This document shows positions 25,634-35,235 of a DNA stretch of 64,000 nt, piece after piece. This stretch comes from Sulfurospirillum multivorans DSM 12446 (GTDB lineage: Bacteria > Campylobacterota > Campylobacteria > Campylobacterales > Sulfurospirillaceae), in NCBI RefSeq assembly GCF_000568815.1, contig NZ_CP007201.1, positions 248,001 through 312,000 on the forward strand, in the 5' to 3' direction. The translations under genes were made by a program, and so were the position numbers. Each line of letters opens with the position of its first letter. The first letter of the stretch is position 1. Under the pieces are notes generated by a model, which was not told where the DNA came from, ran no database searches, and worked only from the letters and a program-made list of their open reading frames with translations.

Positions 25634-25916
25634 ACAAAGGATGCCCAAATGGCAGCAGTTGAAGTCAATGTAAGCGAACTCACATTTGAGATGACCAAAA
25701 AGCTGAAGTTTTATCTCAGTAAGCTGGTTGAGCACAAAGGAAGCGATTTACATGTAAAGACAGGAGCGACAATTCGTGGGCGTATTCATGGTGAAATTGT
25801 CTCCTTTTCAAAAGAAGCGCTTGGATACCAAGATGGACTGACGTTGGCAAAAGAGCTTTTACGAAGTCGTTTCCCTGAGTTGGTTGAGAAGAAAAACATT
25901 AGACATCTTGCAAAAC

Positions 25917-26764
25917 TCATTTGTATTCCACAGCAAAACCACGGTCAAAGTTGATTAATCCACATATCAAATTAAAGCGTAGATTGAATCGTTTTCTTCT
26001 GTTTCTGTATTTTTGGGTGAGTATCTGAAATGTTTTGATTTTAGCATTCACATGTTCAACACATATTCTAGCACTTGCTTTTTGTCTGTTTTCCTCTTTT
26101 TGCTCCTCACTCAAAGGATGAAGTTTGGAGGCTTTATGGGGAATTTGACAATGGCTATGTTCTTTGGCAATACCCAGATATCCCAAATCAACATAAACAC
26201 AGGTCTTGGGCATCAAGGGGAGATTAGATTCTTGAAACAGTCTAAAATCATGTGTCGTACCTTTAGCGGTATGCACACACATAATCCTCTCCTCTTTATC
26301 AATCACAATCTGTCCTTTAAGGGTATGACGCTTTTGCTTACCTGAGTAGTACTCTCTTTGCTTTTTTTGGGTCTTTGACAAGGCGTTTCTGTCGCATCAA
26401 TGACAACAAAAGAGAGGGCAACATCACTTTTATAGAGTTCTCTCTTGCTTGGCAATGAAAATCTACCAGACTTAATCAACACTTCTTCTACTTCACATAC
26501 AATCCTTGAAGCCGTTGATTCACTCACACCATAATCAAATCCAATATGTTCAAGGGTGCGATACTCACGATAATAGCCAAGCATCAAAAGTACTTTATTT
26601 TCTGGTGAAAGAGATCTCCTCCCTCCTACACCTAATCCTTTTTTACGATTCTCATCGTATTGCCTAAACACCTCTATCATTGCGTTAAATGTCTCTTCAT
26701 TAACGCCAATATGGCGCTTAAAATCTTTGGGTTTATGCTTTTGCATTTGTTCATATTTTTTCAT
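25917..26764 (-). CDS. IS5-family transposase in two frames (OrfA/OrfB)
   Basis: OrfA runs from ATG 26764 (or TTG 26776) to 26303. It has a helix-turn-helix (LGYYREYRTLEHIGFDYGVSE) and the first catalytic Asp in FVVIDATETPCQRPKK. OrfB runs from about 26381 to 25917 and supplies the rest of the DDE core: YYSGKQKRHTLKGQ, the second Asp in VYVDLGYLG and Glu in ARICVEHVNAKIK. A -1 slip at the A7 run joins them as QRPKKKQREYYSGK, which reads like a normal IS5-group protein. The element is therefore probably active through frameshifting. Confidence 0.87.
26362..26368 (-). promoter_or_regulatory. A7 slippery sequence of the IS5-family transposase
   Basis: On the minus strand CCC AAA AAA AGC in the OrfA frame offers a -1 slip to CAA AAA AAG CAA, the OrfB frame. 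The resulting junction restores the conserved RPKK-YYSGK region. Confidence 0.7.
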
Positions 26765-27836
26765 GCCTCTTGCCAAGCATTTTTAGTGCCTTTTATTTGA
26801 GTTTTGCAAGATGTCTATTGACTTCACCTTTAAACTCAACGATGAGTACCGTTTCCGTGTTAATATGTTCTTTCAAGTCGATGGTGTCTCCGCAGTTTTT
26901 AGAACGATCCCGATGGTGCTTCCTACGATTGAAGCCCTTCATTTGCCTGATATTTTGAACACGCTGTGCGATCTTCCTCGGGGTCTTATTTTAGTCACAG
27001 GTCCTACGGGATCGGGTAAAACAACGACACTTGCTTCGATGATCAATCGCATCAACAAGACGCAAAAAAAGCATATTATTACGATTGAAGACCCCGTGGA
27101 GTTTATCTACAAAGATGAATCGTGCGTGGTCAATCAGCGTGCCATCGGGCAAGATGCCATCTCCTTCTCCGATGCGCTTCGTGCCGCACTTCGTGAAGAT
27201 CCTGATGTTATTTTGGTGGGTGAAATGCGTGATCTTGAAACGATCGAAACGGCGATGCACGCAGCCGAAACCGGTCACTTAGTGCTCTCCACACTGCACA
27301 CCGTAGATGCAAAAGAGACCATTGGGCGTATCATTGGTATGTTCCCAGGAAGCGAGCAAAACCGCATCAAGATGTCATTGGCGTCTGTTTTGCAAGGCAT
27401 TGTTGCGCAACGATTGGTTAAAACGGTCGATAATGGACGAACAGCAGCAGTCGAAATTTTGGTCAAAAACGCCCGTATTGAGGCATTGATTTTAGAAGGG
27501 CGTGAGGGTGAAATTCCTGATGCGCTTAAAGAGGGAAAAGACGTTTACAAAACCCAAACCTTTGATCAAGCCCTTTTAGGATTGTACGCGGAGGGAAGAA
27601 TCTCACGTGAAGCGGCGATTCAAACCTCGACCAGTCGCAATGACATTACGATGGCACTCGATTTTTACGATGCCGATAAAAGTCAAAAAGAGACACGCAA
27701 AGATGAGACGCGTGTAAGCATCAAAGAGCTTCAAGAGATCGACAAAGACATCCTTAGCTTAAAGAAATAGAAACTTTATACAGCTTTTAGGTTTACTCCT
27801 GTACAATTAGCACCTTATTTTTTACAAAGGAAAACT

Positions 27837-28373
27837 ATGTTAGAAGGCATCATTAGAGATAGTATCGAAAAAAAGGCTACCAAAGCGCTTCGTAGAGATG
27901 GATATCTAATTGCTAATATTTACGGTAAGGGTGAACAAAACATCAATGCTGCATTTAAAGCAAACGAATTCATCAAAGCAGCAAAGAACAAAGAGACTCT
28001 TATTTTCCCAGTCAAAGTTGCTGGTAAAGAGTACAATGTTGTGATCCAAGATTACCAAAGAGACCCAGTAAATAGCAATCTTTTACATGTAGATTTGCGT
28101 ATTGCACTTCCAGGTGTTCTTAGTAAATATTTAGTGCCTGTTATGCTTGAAGGTCTTCCCGTCGGCACAAAAAACAAAGGCGTTTTGATTCAATCAAAAA
28201 AACGTTTAACCGTTAAATGTACAGCAGAAAATTTACCAAACAGCTTCGTCATTGACGTCAGTGGACTTGATGTTGGTAATACTGTTCTCGTACGTGATAT
28301 CCCCGTTCCAGCAAACGTTATCATCATGGATGAGACACGTGTTTCTGTTGCCGGAGTTATTAAAGCGAAGTAA
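27837..28373 (+). CDS. rplY: 50S ribosomal protein L25 (Ctc form)
   Basis: A 178-residue long-form L25. The N-terminal 5S-rRNA-binding domain has [21 protein letters not shown] and [20 protein letters not shown]. The C-terminal TL5/Ctc domain follows ([20 protein letters not shown]...[10 protein letters not shown]). The ATG is preceded by AAAGGA. It heads a run with pth (8 bases downstream) and the LptF/G-type permease, an order I recall from Campylobacter. Confidence 0.95.
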   Translation: MLEGIIRDSIEKKATKALRRDGYLIANIYGKGEQNINAAFKANEFIKAAKNKETLIFPVKVAGKEYNVVIQDYQRDPVNSNLLHVDLRIALPGVLSKYLVPVMLEGLPVGTKNKGVLIQSKKRLTVKCTAENLPNSFVIDVSGLDVGNTVLVRDIPVPANVIIMDETRVSVAGVIKAK

Positions 28374-28381
28374 CGCTTATT

Positions 28382-28957
28382 ATGACACTGATCGTAGGGC
28401 TTGGAAATCCAGACTTACAATACAAAAACAATCGACATAATGTCGGTTTTATGGTCATCGATGCACTCATCGATGACCAATCTTCTTGCGAAAAAATCAC
28501 CAAAGCCAATTTCAAAGGCGAGCTTTTTAAAGCCCCTTCGATGCTTCTTCTTAAACCCACAACGTATATGAATCTCTCAGGCGAAAGTGTTAGAGCCGTG
28601 GATGATTACTTTAAACCTGATCAAATTATTGTGATTCATGATGATTTAGACCTTCCTTTTGGAACCCTGCGTTTTAAAATCGGAGGTGGTCATGGCGGTC
28701 ATAACGGGTTAAGATCGATTGATGCACATATTGGTGCTGAGTATATACGGGTGCGCATTGGCATTGGAAAACCCTTGCATAAAAGCGATGTAGCCAAGTA
28801 TGTGCTTTCTGATTTTTCAGCGTGTCAGCGAGAATTTTTACCCGAAATTCTTTTACATGTAAAGAAAAGCATTCAAGCCCTCCTCTCACAGGATTTAAAA
28901 GAAGTTTCGCTACAATACTCCCTTAAACAAACACTGTGCGAGGCGGATAAGGTATGA
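28382..28957 (+). CDS. pth: Peptidyl-tRNA hydrolase
   Basis: A 191-residue enzyme that frees tRNA from peptidyl-tRNA dropped by ribosomes. GLGNPDLQYKNNRHNVGFM contains the catalytic His. Then come KPTTYMNLSGESVR, VIHDDLDLPFGTLRFK with the catalytic Asp, and GGHGGHNGLRSID. All are family signatures. It overlaps the following permease gene by four bases (ATGA-type). A TTACATGTAA site at 28853 encodes Leu-His-Val-Lys. Confidence 0.95.
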   Translation: MTLIVGLGNPDLQYKNNRHNVGFMVIDALIDDQSSCEKITKANFKGELFKAPSMLLLKPTTYMNLSGESVRAVDDYFKPDQIIVIHDDLDLPFGTLRFKIGGGHGGHNGLRSIDAHIGAEYIRVRIGIGKPLHKSDVAKYVLSDFSACQREFLPEILLHVKKSIQALLSQDLKEVSLQYSLKQTLCEADKV

Positions 28958-30012
28958 AACTTTTTGAGAAATACATTGTTAAAAATTATCTCAAAAATTT
29001 CTTTGTTATTTTCATAGCGCTTGATCTTTTTTATGTCGGTGTTGATCTGCTTACCAATTACAATAACATTCCCGATTCTGCCAATTTACAGCTACTCTAC
29101 GCAATTTTCCAAGGGATGAATGCGGTCAATTATGTATTGCCACTCTCTATTGTTTTTGGCATGGTTGTAACCTATTTTGGGATGATCAAATCCAATGAGC
29201 TCATTTGTATGTACGCTTCAAGTATCTCAAAACGCTCTTTGGTCAGACCTTTCTTTCTGACGGCTTTGCTCCTAACGCTGGGCTACATTGGGCTTAATTG
29301 CACCGAGTTTGCCTATGCGTACGAGTACAGTGCCAATCTTAAAAAATATAACCGTATTTCCACCAGTTCCGAAGATCTTTTCTTAAAACACGATAACCAG
29401 TATGTCTATTTTAAGCGGCTTGACCCTCTTAAACAAGTCGCATACGATGTCACTATTTTTGAAGTGGAGAGTGTGGATCTTACCAAGATTATTCGCGCTT
29501 CCGTTGCTTCGTTTATTCAAAATCATTGGGTTTTAGAAAATGTCAGCATCATTCATAAACCGCATGTCAGCTCGCTGGATGATACAGGATACCGCACGGA
29601 AAGTGTTGAAACACTCAAAACGATGGAAAATTTTAAACCAAAGATCATGGACAATGTGTATCAGAGTGAATATGCACTCTCCATTATAGACGGCATCGAT
29701 GCGCTACTCTTTTTTGAAACCCAAGGGGTGAATACCCATAAGATCAAAGCGACACTTTTTTACCAACTTTTTTTCCCGCTTTTTGCCCCTTTTTTGATTG
29801 TCATTTTGTACTATAAAGCACCTGTTATGGGGCGTTATTTTAATATGGCACTGATTGCTTCTTCGTTTGCCTTTATCACCCTTGTGGTGTGGAGTGGACT
29901 CTTTTTGCTCAGCCGTTTGGCAGCCAATGGCGTTATTTTTGCTGAGATTGCTATTTTACTTCCAATTATTCTGCTCTTTTTTACAGCATTACATTTTTAC
30001 GCTAAACGCTAA
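28954..30012 (+). CDS. lptG: LptF/LptG-family lipopolysaccharide export permease
   Basis: A 352-residue inner-membrane protein of the LptF/LptG family, part of the LptB2FG transporter that extracts lipopolysaccharide. There are three N-terminal membrane segments (KNFFVIFIALDLFYVGVDLL, VLPLSIVFGMVVTYFGMIK, FFLTALLLTLGYIGLN), a periplasmic jellyroll region of about 150 residues, and three C-terminal segments. KSNELICMYASSIS matches the coupling region. Choosing LptG over LptF is tentative. Confidence 0.75.
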   Translation: MKLFEKYIVKNYLKNFFVIFIALDLFYVGVDLLTNYNNIPDSANLQLLYAIFQGMNAVNYVLPLSIVFGMVVTYFGMIKSNELICMYASSISKRSLVRPFFLTALLLTLGYIGLNCTEFAYAYEYSANLKKYNRISTSSEDLFLKHDNQYVYFKRLDPLKQVAYDVTIFEVESVDLTKIIRASVASFIQNHWVLENVSIIHKPHVSSLDDTGYRTESVETLKTMENFKPKIMDNVYQSEYALSIIDGIDALLFFETQGVNTHKIKATLFYQLFFPLFAPFLIVILYYKAPVMGRYFNMALIASSFAFITLVVWSGLFLLSRLAANGVIFAEIAILLPIILLFFTALHFYAKR

Positions 30013-30090
30013 ATTGGGCTCTATTTAATCATTTTTTGTTGAACTTTTTGATAGAATAGTAAATTATTGTTATCTCTGATAAGGTTCAAA

Positions 30091-31296
30091 ATGACGAAAT
30101 TCCAAGCTTTGGCACAAAAATATGGCACCCCTTTATACGTGTATGATTTTGATACGATCGACACAAAATTTTCTGCTCTCAAAGAGGTTTTTAAAGCACG
30201 CAAATCACTGATCTGTTTTGCCGTAAAATCAAACTCCAATCTCTCTGTTTTAAAACACATGGCACACCTAGGTGCAGGATGCGATTGCGTCTCCATTGGC
30301 GAAGTGAAACGCGCTTTAGTGGCGGGAATTCCAAAATACAAAATTATTTTTAGTGGTGTCGGCAAACGGGATGAAGAGATTGAAGAAGCCCTTCAAAACG
30401 ATATTTTGATGATCAACCTTGAGAGTGAAGAGGAGATGAATCGCGTTGAGATGATTGCCTCAAAACTAGGCGTGATTGCACGCATCAGCATTCGTGTCAA
30501 TCCCAATATCGATGCTCAAACCCATCCGTATATCTCAACGGGTCTTCATGAAAATAAATTTGGCGTGGATTTGGACAGTGCCAAACGCATGTACATTCAT
30601 GCCAAAAACAGCGCTTCACTTGATCCTGTGGGCATCCATTTTCATATTGGAAGTCAGATAACCGAAGTGGAGCCTTTTAGAGAAGCGGCACTGGTGTTGG
30701 CGAATTTATTACGAAATTTAAAAGCGCTCAAAATAGAGATTAAATTTTTTGATGTGGGTGGTGGCATTGGTATTCAGTACAAAGATGAAACAACTGTTGA
30801 TCTTTATGCTTACGCTCAATCAATTTTTGCAGCCCTTACCGGTCTTGATGTCACACTTGTGTGCGAACCAGGACGCTATTTGGTAGGCGATTGTGGCTTC
30901 TTTTTAACGCGTGTGCTGTATGAAAAAAACAATGGTTTTAAACGCTTTGTGATCGTTGATGGCGCTATGAACGACCTGATTCGCCCCAGCCTTTACCAAG
31001 CGTATCATGCCATTGATGTTGAAGGCAAAGAAGAGCAAGCGACAAGCGTGTGTGATGTCGTTGGTCCGATTTGTGAAAGTGGTGACTTTTTTGCGAAAAA
31101 TATTGCCTTACCTGCCCTTGAACACGATGATCTTCTGGTCGTTAAAAGTGCAGGAGCCTACGGCTTTACGATGAGTAGCAATTACAACACACGTACGCGC
31201 GTCGCCGAAGTTGCACTTGAAAAGGGCGAAGATCGTTTGATTCGCCAACGTGAAAGCTTTGAAGATGTGATTGCATTAGAGAAAGCATATCTGTGA
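30091..31296 (+). CDS. lysA: Diaminopimelate decarboxylase
   Basis: A 401-residue PLP enzyme that makes lysine from meso-diaminopimelate. Lys46 in FAVKSNSN binds PLP. GAGCDCVSIGEVKRAL, HFHIGSQI, FDVGGGIGI and the C-terminal CESGDFFA and GAYGFTMSSNYNTR motifs complete the family signature. The ATG at 30091 follows AAGG; an upstream in-frame start at 30067 lacks a ribosome-binding site. pheA follows 24 bases later. Confidence 0.95.
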   Translation: MTKFQALAQKYGTPLYVYDFDTIDTKFSALKEVFKARKSLICFAVKSNSNLSVLKHMAHLGAGCDCVSIGEVKRALVAGIPKYKIIFSGVGKRDEEIEEALQNDILMINLESEEEMNRVEMIASKLGVIARISIRVNPNIDAQTHPYISTGLHENKFGVDLDSAKRMYIHAKNSASLDPVGIHFHIGSQITEVEPFREAALVLANLLRNLKALKIEIKFFDVGGGIGIQYKDETTVDLYAYAQSIFAALTGLDVTLVCEPGRYLVGDCGFFLTRVLYEKNNGFKRFVIVDGAMNDLIRPSLYQAYHAIDVEGKEEQATSVCDVVGPICESGDFFAKNIALPALEHDDLLVVKSAGAYGFTMSSNYNTRTRVAEVALEKGEDRLIRQRESFEDVIALEKAYL

Positions 31297-31320
31297 GTTA
31301 TTCCATAGGAAAGGCACATC

Positions 31321-32388
31321 ATGCAGGTAATCGATAAATTTCGAAAAGAGATTGATCTGATTGACAATGAGATCTTAAAACTACTCAATGAACGTATGGA
31401 AAAGGTCAAAGAGATTGGACGTGCCAAACAAACCAGTGGAACAGCAATTTACCGACCTGAGCGTGAAAAAGAGATCTTAGATCGTCTCAAAGCGCTCAAT
31501 AACGGTGCGCTGAACACAAAAGCGATAGATGCAATTTTTTTAGAAGTTTTTGCCGTAAGCCGCAACCTTGAATTTCCTGAGAAAATCGCATTTATGGGAC
31601 CAGAAGGCAGTTACACGCATCAAGCCGCAGAGAGTCGTTTTGGCGCGATGGGCAGTTATATTGAAGTCAGTTCCATCGAAGCAGTGTTTCATGTCTTGGA
31701 AAATGGTGAAGCAAAATACGGCGTGGTTCCTGTGGAAAACAATACCGCAGGTGCCGTGGGTACGACACTGGATTGTTTAGGAAAATTTAGCTCAAAAATT
31801 GTAGCAGAACTGTATATGGACATTCACCACTCCTTTGCTACGGTGTGCGAGGACATTAAAAAAGTAAAACGCATCTACTCACATCCGCAAGGTTACAACC
31901 AATGTCGAAGATTTTTGGAGGAGCATATGCTCTTAGGCGTGGAGTTTATTCCCACCAAATCAACGGCAGAAGCGGCAAAAAAAGCAAGCGAAGATCCAGA
32001 TGCCGCAGCGATTTGCTCACACATTGCTGCTAAATTGTCGAACTTGCCCATTTTGTTTGAAAAAATTGAAGACAATATGGCAAACCAGACGCGCTTTTTG
32101 ATTTTAAGTGACTTCAAAAACAAAAAAGGGGTACATAATAAAACCTCCATTTTGGCAAAAACTGATGATAAACCAGGCGGACTTGTGGAGTTTTTACAAA
32201 CCTTCCAAGATCAAAAAGTGAATCTTACAAAGATTGAGTCGCGCCCAACAAAAGAAAAAGGGTTTCAATCCATTTTTTACATGGATTTTGAGGGACACAT
32301 TGATGATGAAAATGTCCAAAAAGTGATCGATGAAAATAGAGACAGATACGATATTAAATGGCTTGGAAGCTATATTTGTGGAGGATGA
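31321..32388 (+). CDS. pheA: Bifunctional chorismate mutase/prephenate dehydratase
   Basis: A 355-residue P-protein. Residues 1-85 are an AroQ-type chorismate mutase helix bundle (IDNEILKLLNERMEKVKEIGRAKQ). The prephenate dehydratase domain follows (FMGPEGSYTHQAAESRFG, GVVPVENNTAGAVG, HPQGYNQCRRFL, NQTRFLILS). The C-terminal ACT domain (KPGGLVEFLQTFQDQKVNLTKIESRP) gives phenylalanine feedback control. It directly precedes hisC. Confidence 0.95.
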   Translation: MQVIDKFRKEIDLIDNEILKLLNERMEKVKEIGRAKQTSGTAIYRPEREKEILDRLKALNNGALNTKAIDAIFLEVFAVSRNLEFPEKIAFMGPEGSYTHQAAESRFGAMGSYIEVSSIEAVFHVLENGEAKYGVVPVENNTAGAVGTTLDCLGKFSSKIVAELYMDIHHSFATVCEDIKKVKRIYSHPQGYNQCRRFLEEHMLLGVEFIPTKSTAEAAKKASEDPDAAAICSHIAAKLSNLPILFEKIEDNMANQTRFLILSDFKNKKGVHNKTSILAKTDDKPGGLVEFLQTFQDQKVNLTKIESRPTKEKGFQSIFYMDFEGHIDDENVQKVIDENRDRYDIKWLGSYICGG

Positions 32389-32391
32389 GGA

Positions 32392-33492
32392 ATGCAATTT
32401 AACGGTATTTTAGCAAATTTAAAAACGTACGAAGCGGGCAAGCCGATTGAGCTTGTGGTACGTGAGTATGGCATTGAAGCCAAAGATGTGATTAAACTAG
32501 CAAGCAATGAAAACCCAAGAGGGTGTAGTCCAAAAGTGATTGAAGCGGTACGCGCAGAAGCGGTTCATATGAACCGTTATCCCGATGACAGTATGTATGA
32601 ACTCAAAGAGTCTTTGGCGAAAAAATACCATGTTGAAGATAAAAACATTATCATAGGCTCAGGTAGTGATCAAGTGATTGAGATTGCGATTCACGCGAAA
32701 GCCAATGCGAATACGAAAGTGTTAATGGCAGGTATTACCTTTGCCATGTATGAAATTTATGCGCTTCAAACAGGTGCAAAAGTACTTAGAACGCCTTCTG
32801 CTCAGCACAATTTGAAAGAGATGCTTGAAATTTATAAAGCAAATAAAGATATTTCGATCATTATGCTTTGTATCCCAAATAATCCATTAGGCGAGTGTTT
32901 GGATGCTAAAGATGTTTATGCTTTTTTAGATCAAATTGACAAAGAGACATTGGTGGTGGTTGACGCCGCTTATTTAGAGTATGCACGCTTTAAAGATCCT
33001 GCTAAAAATATTGATTCCCAAGAGCTAATAACCAAATACCCTAATGCCATTTACACCGGAACCTTCTCAAAAGCGTATGGACTGGGCGGTATGCGTTGTG
33101 GTTATGGCATTGCACAGCCTGAGATCATTCAAACGTTTTTGAAACTTCGAGCACCGTTTAACATCACCAATCTCACACTTAAAGCTGCGATTGTAGCACT
33201 CAGTGATGAAGCGTTTGTGGATGCTTCGGTTAAGGAAAATTTTGAGCAGATGAGCGCGTATGAAGCATTTGCAAAAGAGCTTGGATTTAAAGTGATTGAG
33301 AGTTATACCAACTTTATCGTTTTAGAATTTGATGCGAGTAAAAACTCTGGCGCAATTGCGCAAAAGTTGATGGAAAAGGGTATAATCGTTAGAAATTTAG
33401 GATCGTATGGTATGAATGCTATTCGTGTTACTATCGGAACACCAGAGCAAAATGCACGCTTTTTTGAATGCTTTAAAACACTTTACATGTAA
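32392..33492 (+). CDS. hisC: Histidinol-phosphate aminotransferase
   Basis: A 366-residue class II PLP aminotransferase. Motifs are [47 protein letters not shown] and the PLP-Lys segment [16 protein letters not shown]. It acts in histidine synthesis and, next to pheA, may also transaminate aromatic keto acids. The stop codon TAA is the last three bases of a TTACATGTAA palindrome (33483-33492). fliF starts 12 bases later. Confidence 0.94.
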   Translation: MQFNGILANLKTYEAGKPIELVVREYGIEAKDVIKLASNENPRGCSPKVIEAVRAEAVHMNRYPDDSMYELKESLAKKYHVEDKNIIIGSGSDQVIEIAIHAKANANTKVLMAGITFAMYEIYALQTGAKVLRTPSAQHNLKEMLEIYKANKDISIIMLCIPNNPLGECLDAKDVYAFLDQIDKETLVVVDAAYLEYARFKDPAKNIDSQELITKYPNAIYTGTFSKAYGLGGMRCGYGIAQPEIIQTFLKLRAPFNITNLTLKAAIVALSDEAFVDASVKENFEQMSAYEAFAKELGFKVIESYTNFIVLEFDASKNSGAIAQKLMEKGIIVRNLGSYGMNAIRVTIGTPEQNARFFECFKTLYM

Positions 33493-33504
33493 GAGAAAGA
33501 GACT

Positions 33505-35235
33505 ATGGAGCTTAGAACACTTTTAAACCAAATAGCAACACTTATACAAAACTTGACCTTGCGCCAAAGGATTGTTGCTGCCGTATCGATTGTTGTTTTG
33601 ATTGGTTTTTTAGTGTTTCTGACGCTTTATAAAAATTCAACTTCGGGCACAGGCAATGGCTACAGTGTTCTGTTTGAAAATACAACCGCAGGTGATTCTG
33701 CACTGATTATTCAGCAACTCGAAAAAGAAAAAGTTCCTTATAAAGTGCTCAATGAAGGCACCATCGCAGTTCCGAGTGATGTCGTTCATAAACAGCGCAT
33801 TGCGATTGCAGCCCTTGGCATTCCTAAAAACAGCAAAGTAGGTTTTGAGATTTTTGATAAAACGGAGTTTGGTGCGACCGATTTTGAACAAAAAATTAAA
33901 TACATTCGCGCCCTTGAGGGCGAACTTGCGCGCACGATTGAAAGCCTGGGTCCTATTGCCAATGCGAGTGTGCATATAGCGATTCCAAAAGAGACCGTTT
34001 TTGCGCAAAAACAAGCGGCTCCAACGGCTTCCATTGTTTTAAATATTCGCCCCAGTATGAACCTCTCTATCAAACAGATTATCGGCATTAAAAATCTCGT
34101 TGCAGCTTCTGTTTCTAACCTCAATGCGGAAAATGTCTCTGTTGTCAATCAAGATGGTGAGCCTTTGGGCGACGAGCAGAGCAACATCTTCCAAGGTGAG
34201 CTTGTTAAAAGTCAGATGCGTTATAAAAAAGAGTTTGAGAATAATGTTGAGCAAAAAATTATCAATGTCTTAGCGCCTGTTATTGGTGGTGTGGATAAAG
34301 TGAATGCCAAAGTAACAATTGATTTTGACTTTTCACAGCAAGATTATGTGAGTGAAACGTATGATCCAAACTCAGTTCCCAGAAGTGAGCAGAGCGTTGA
34401 AGAGAAGCGTGAAGGAAAAGAGCCCCAAGATGTGGGTGGCGTTCCTGGTGCTATTAGCAATATCGGACCTGTTCAAGGGTTAGAAAATGGTAAAAAAAGT
34501 GAAACCTATCAAAAAAGTTCCACCACAACCAATTATGAAATTTCTAAAAAAGTGGTCAATTCTAAAGATGAGTTTGCAAAAATTAAACGCTTAACTGCAG
34601 CAGTAGTGGTGGATGGTGTTTATAAATACGGAGTGGACAGTGAGGGCAATAAAAAGAACGAGTTAGAGTATTTTTCACTTTCCCAAGAACAGATGGATGC
34701 CATTCGTGATGTGGTACGTCAAACGGTTGGATACAATCAAACAAGAGGGGACGAAGTCACGGTGAATAACTTTGAATTCAAGCCACTCTCCAGCGATGGA
34801 ACCCGTGCTCCAACCAAAGATATGATGGATAAAGTCTCTAATTACGTAGGGCCATTGGTGCCACTGGTTAAATACCTGATTGTTGCTATTTTGCTCTTTA
34901 TCTTCTACAAAAAAGTTATCATTCCCTTTAGCCAAAAAATGGTGGAGACAAAATTGGATGACTTTGAAGATGAGGTCGAACCTGTTACGACCCATGAAGA
35001 AGAGGGTGCCGAAGATACCTTGGAGAAATTTAGACAAGCGCGTAAAAAAGTGGAAGATCAACTTGGTATTGGTCAAGACTTTAACGAAGAAGCCCTTAAA
35101 TACGATGTTTTACTTGAAAAGCTTAAACATGTTGCTGAGCAAAAAGGTGAAGAATTTGCTTCACTTTTACAGTCTATGATTCGCAATGAAGGCGACTACG
35201 ATAGTAGCAGAAACAGTTCTAAGGATATTGGATAA
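33505..35235 (+). CDS. fliF: Flagellar MS-ring protein FliF
   Basis: A 576-residue protein forming the membrane ring of the flagellar basal body. It has an N-terminal membrane segment (VAAVSIVVLIGFLVFLTLY, about residues 24-42), a YscJ-like periplasmic ring domain (EKVPYKVLNEGTIAVP, RALEGELARTIESLGPI) and a second ring domain. A C-terminal membrane segment (PLVKYLIVAILLFIFYK, near 455-470) follows. The acidic C-terminal tail binds FliG. The last base of its stop is the first base of fliG. Confidence 0.96.
   Translation: MELRTLLNQIATLIQNLTLRQRIVAAVSIVVLIGFLVFLTLYKNSTSGTGNGYSVLFENTTAGDSALIIQQLEKEKVPYKVLNEGTIAVPSDVVHKQRIAIAALGIPKNSKVGFEIFDKTEFGATDFEQKIKYIRALEGELARTIESLGPIANASVHIAIPKETVFAQKQAAPTASIVLNIRPSMNLSIKQIIGIKNLVAASVSNLNAENVSVVNQDGEPLGDEQSNIFQGELVKSQMRYKKEFENNVEQKIINVLAPVIGGVDKVNAKVTIDFDFSQQDYVSETYDPNSVPRSEQSVEEKREGKEPQDVGGVPGAISNIGPVQGLENGKKSETYQKSSTTTNYEISKKVVNSKDEFAKIKRLTAAVVVDGVYKYGVDSEGNKKNELEYFSLSQEQMDAIRDVVRQTVGYNQTRGDEVTVNNFEFKPLSSDGTRAPTKDMMDKVSNYVGPLVPLVKYLIVAILLFIFYKKVIIPFSQKMVETKLDDFEDEVEPVTTHEEEGAEDTLEKFRQARKKVEDQLGIGQDFNEEALKYDVLLEKLKHVAEQKGEEFASLLQSMIRNEGDYDSSRNSSKDIG

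Larger units (their letters stand above)
25901..26816 (-). mobile_element. IS5-family insertion sequence
   Basis: A 916-bp element with matching terminal inverted repeats, AGACATCTTGCAAAACTCA at the left and its complement at the right. It is flanked by the 3-bp duplication ATT (25898-25900 and 26817-26819). It encodes one transposase in two overlapping frames on the minus strand. It is inserted in the pilT-like gene in the opposite orientation, and insertion left both host halves complete. Confidence 0.92.
25649..27770 (+). pseudogene. PilT-like ATPase gene, split by an IS5-family element
   Basis: A secretion/twitching ATPase of the PilT family, about 400 residues if rejoined. The N-terminal PAS-like part (25649-25900: HKGSDLHVKTGATIRGRIHGEI) is separated from the ATPase core (26817-27770) by the IS. 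The core contains Walker A GPTGSGKTTT, the Asp box TIEDPVEFIYKDE, Walker B DVILVGEMRD and the His box TGHLVLSTLHTVDA. Removing the IS and one ATT duplication restores EKKNIDFTFKLNDEYRFRVN. PilT-type motors drive pilus retraction, so the strain may lack that activity. The 3' part can start at an ATG contributed by the IS end (26811). Confidence 0.88.
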
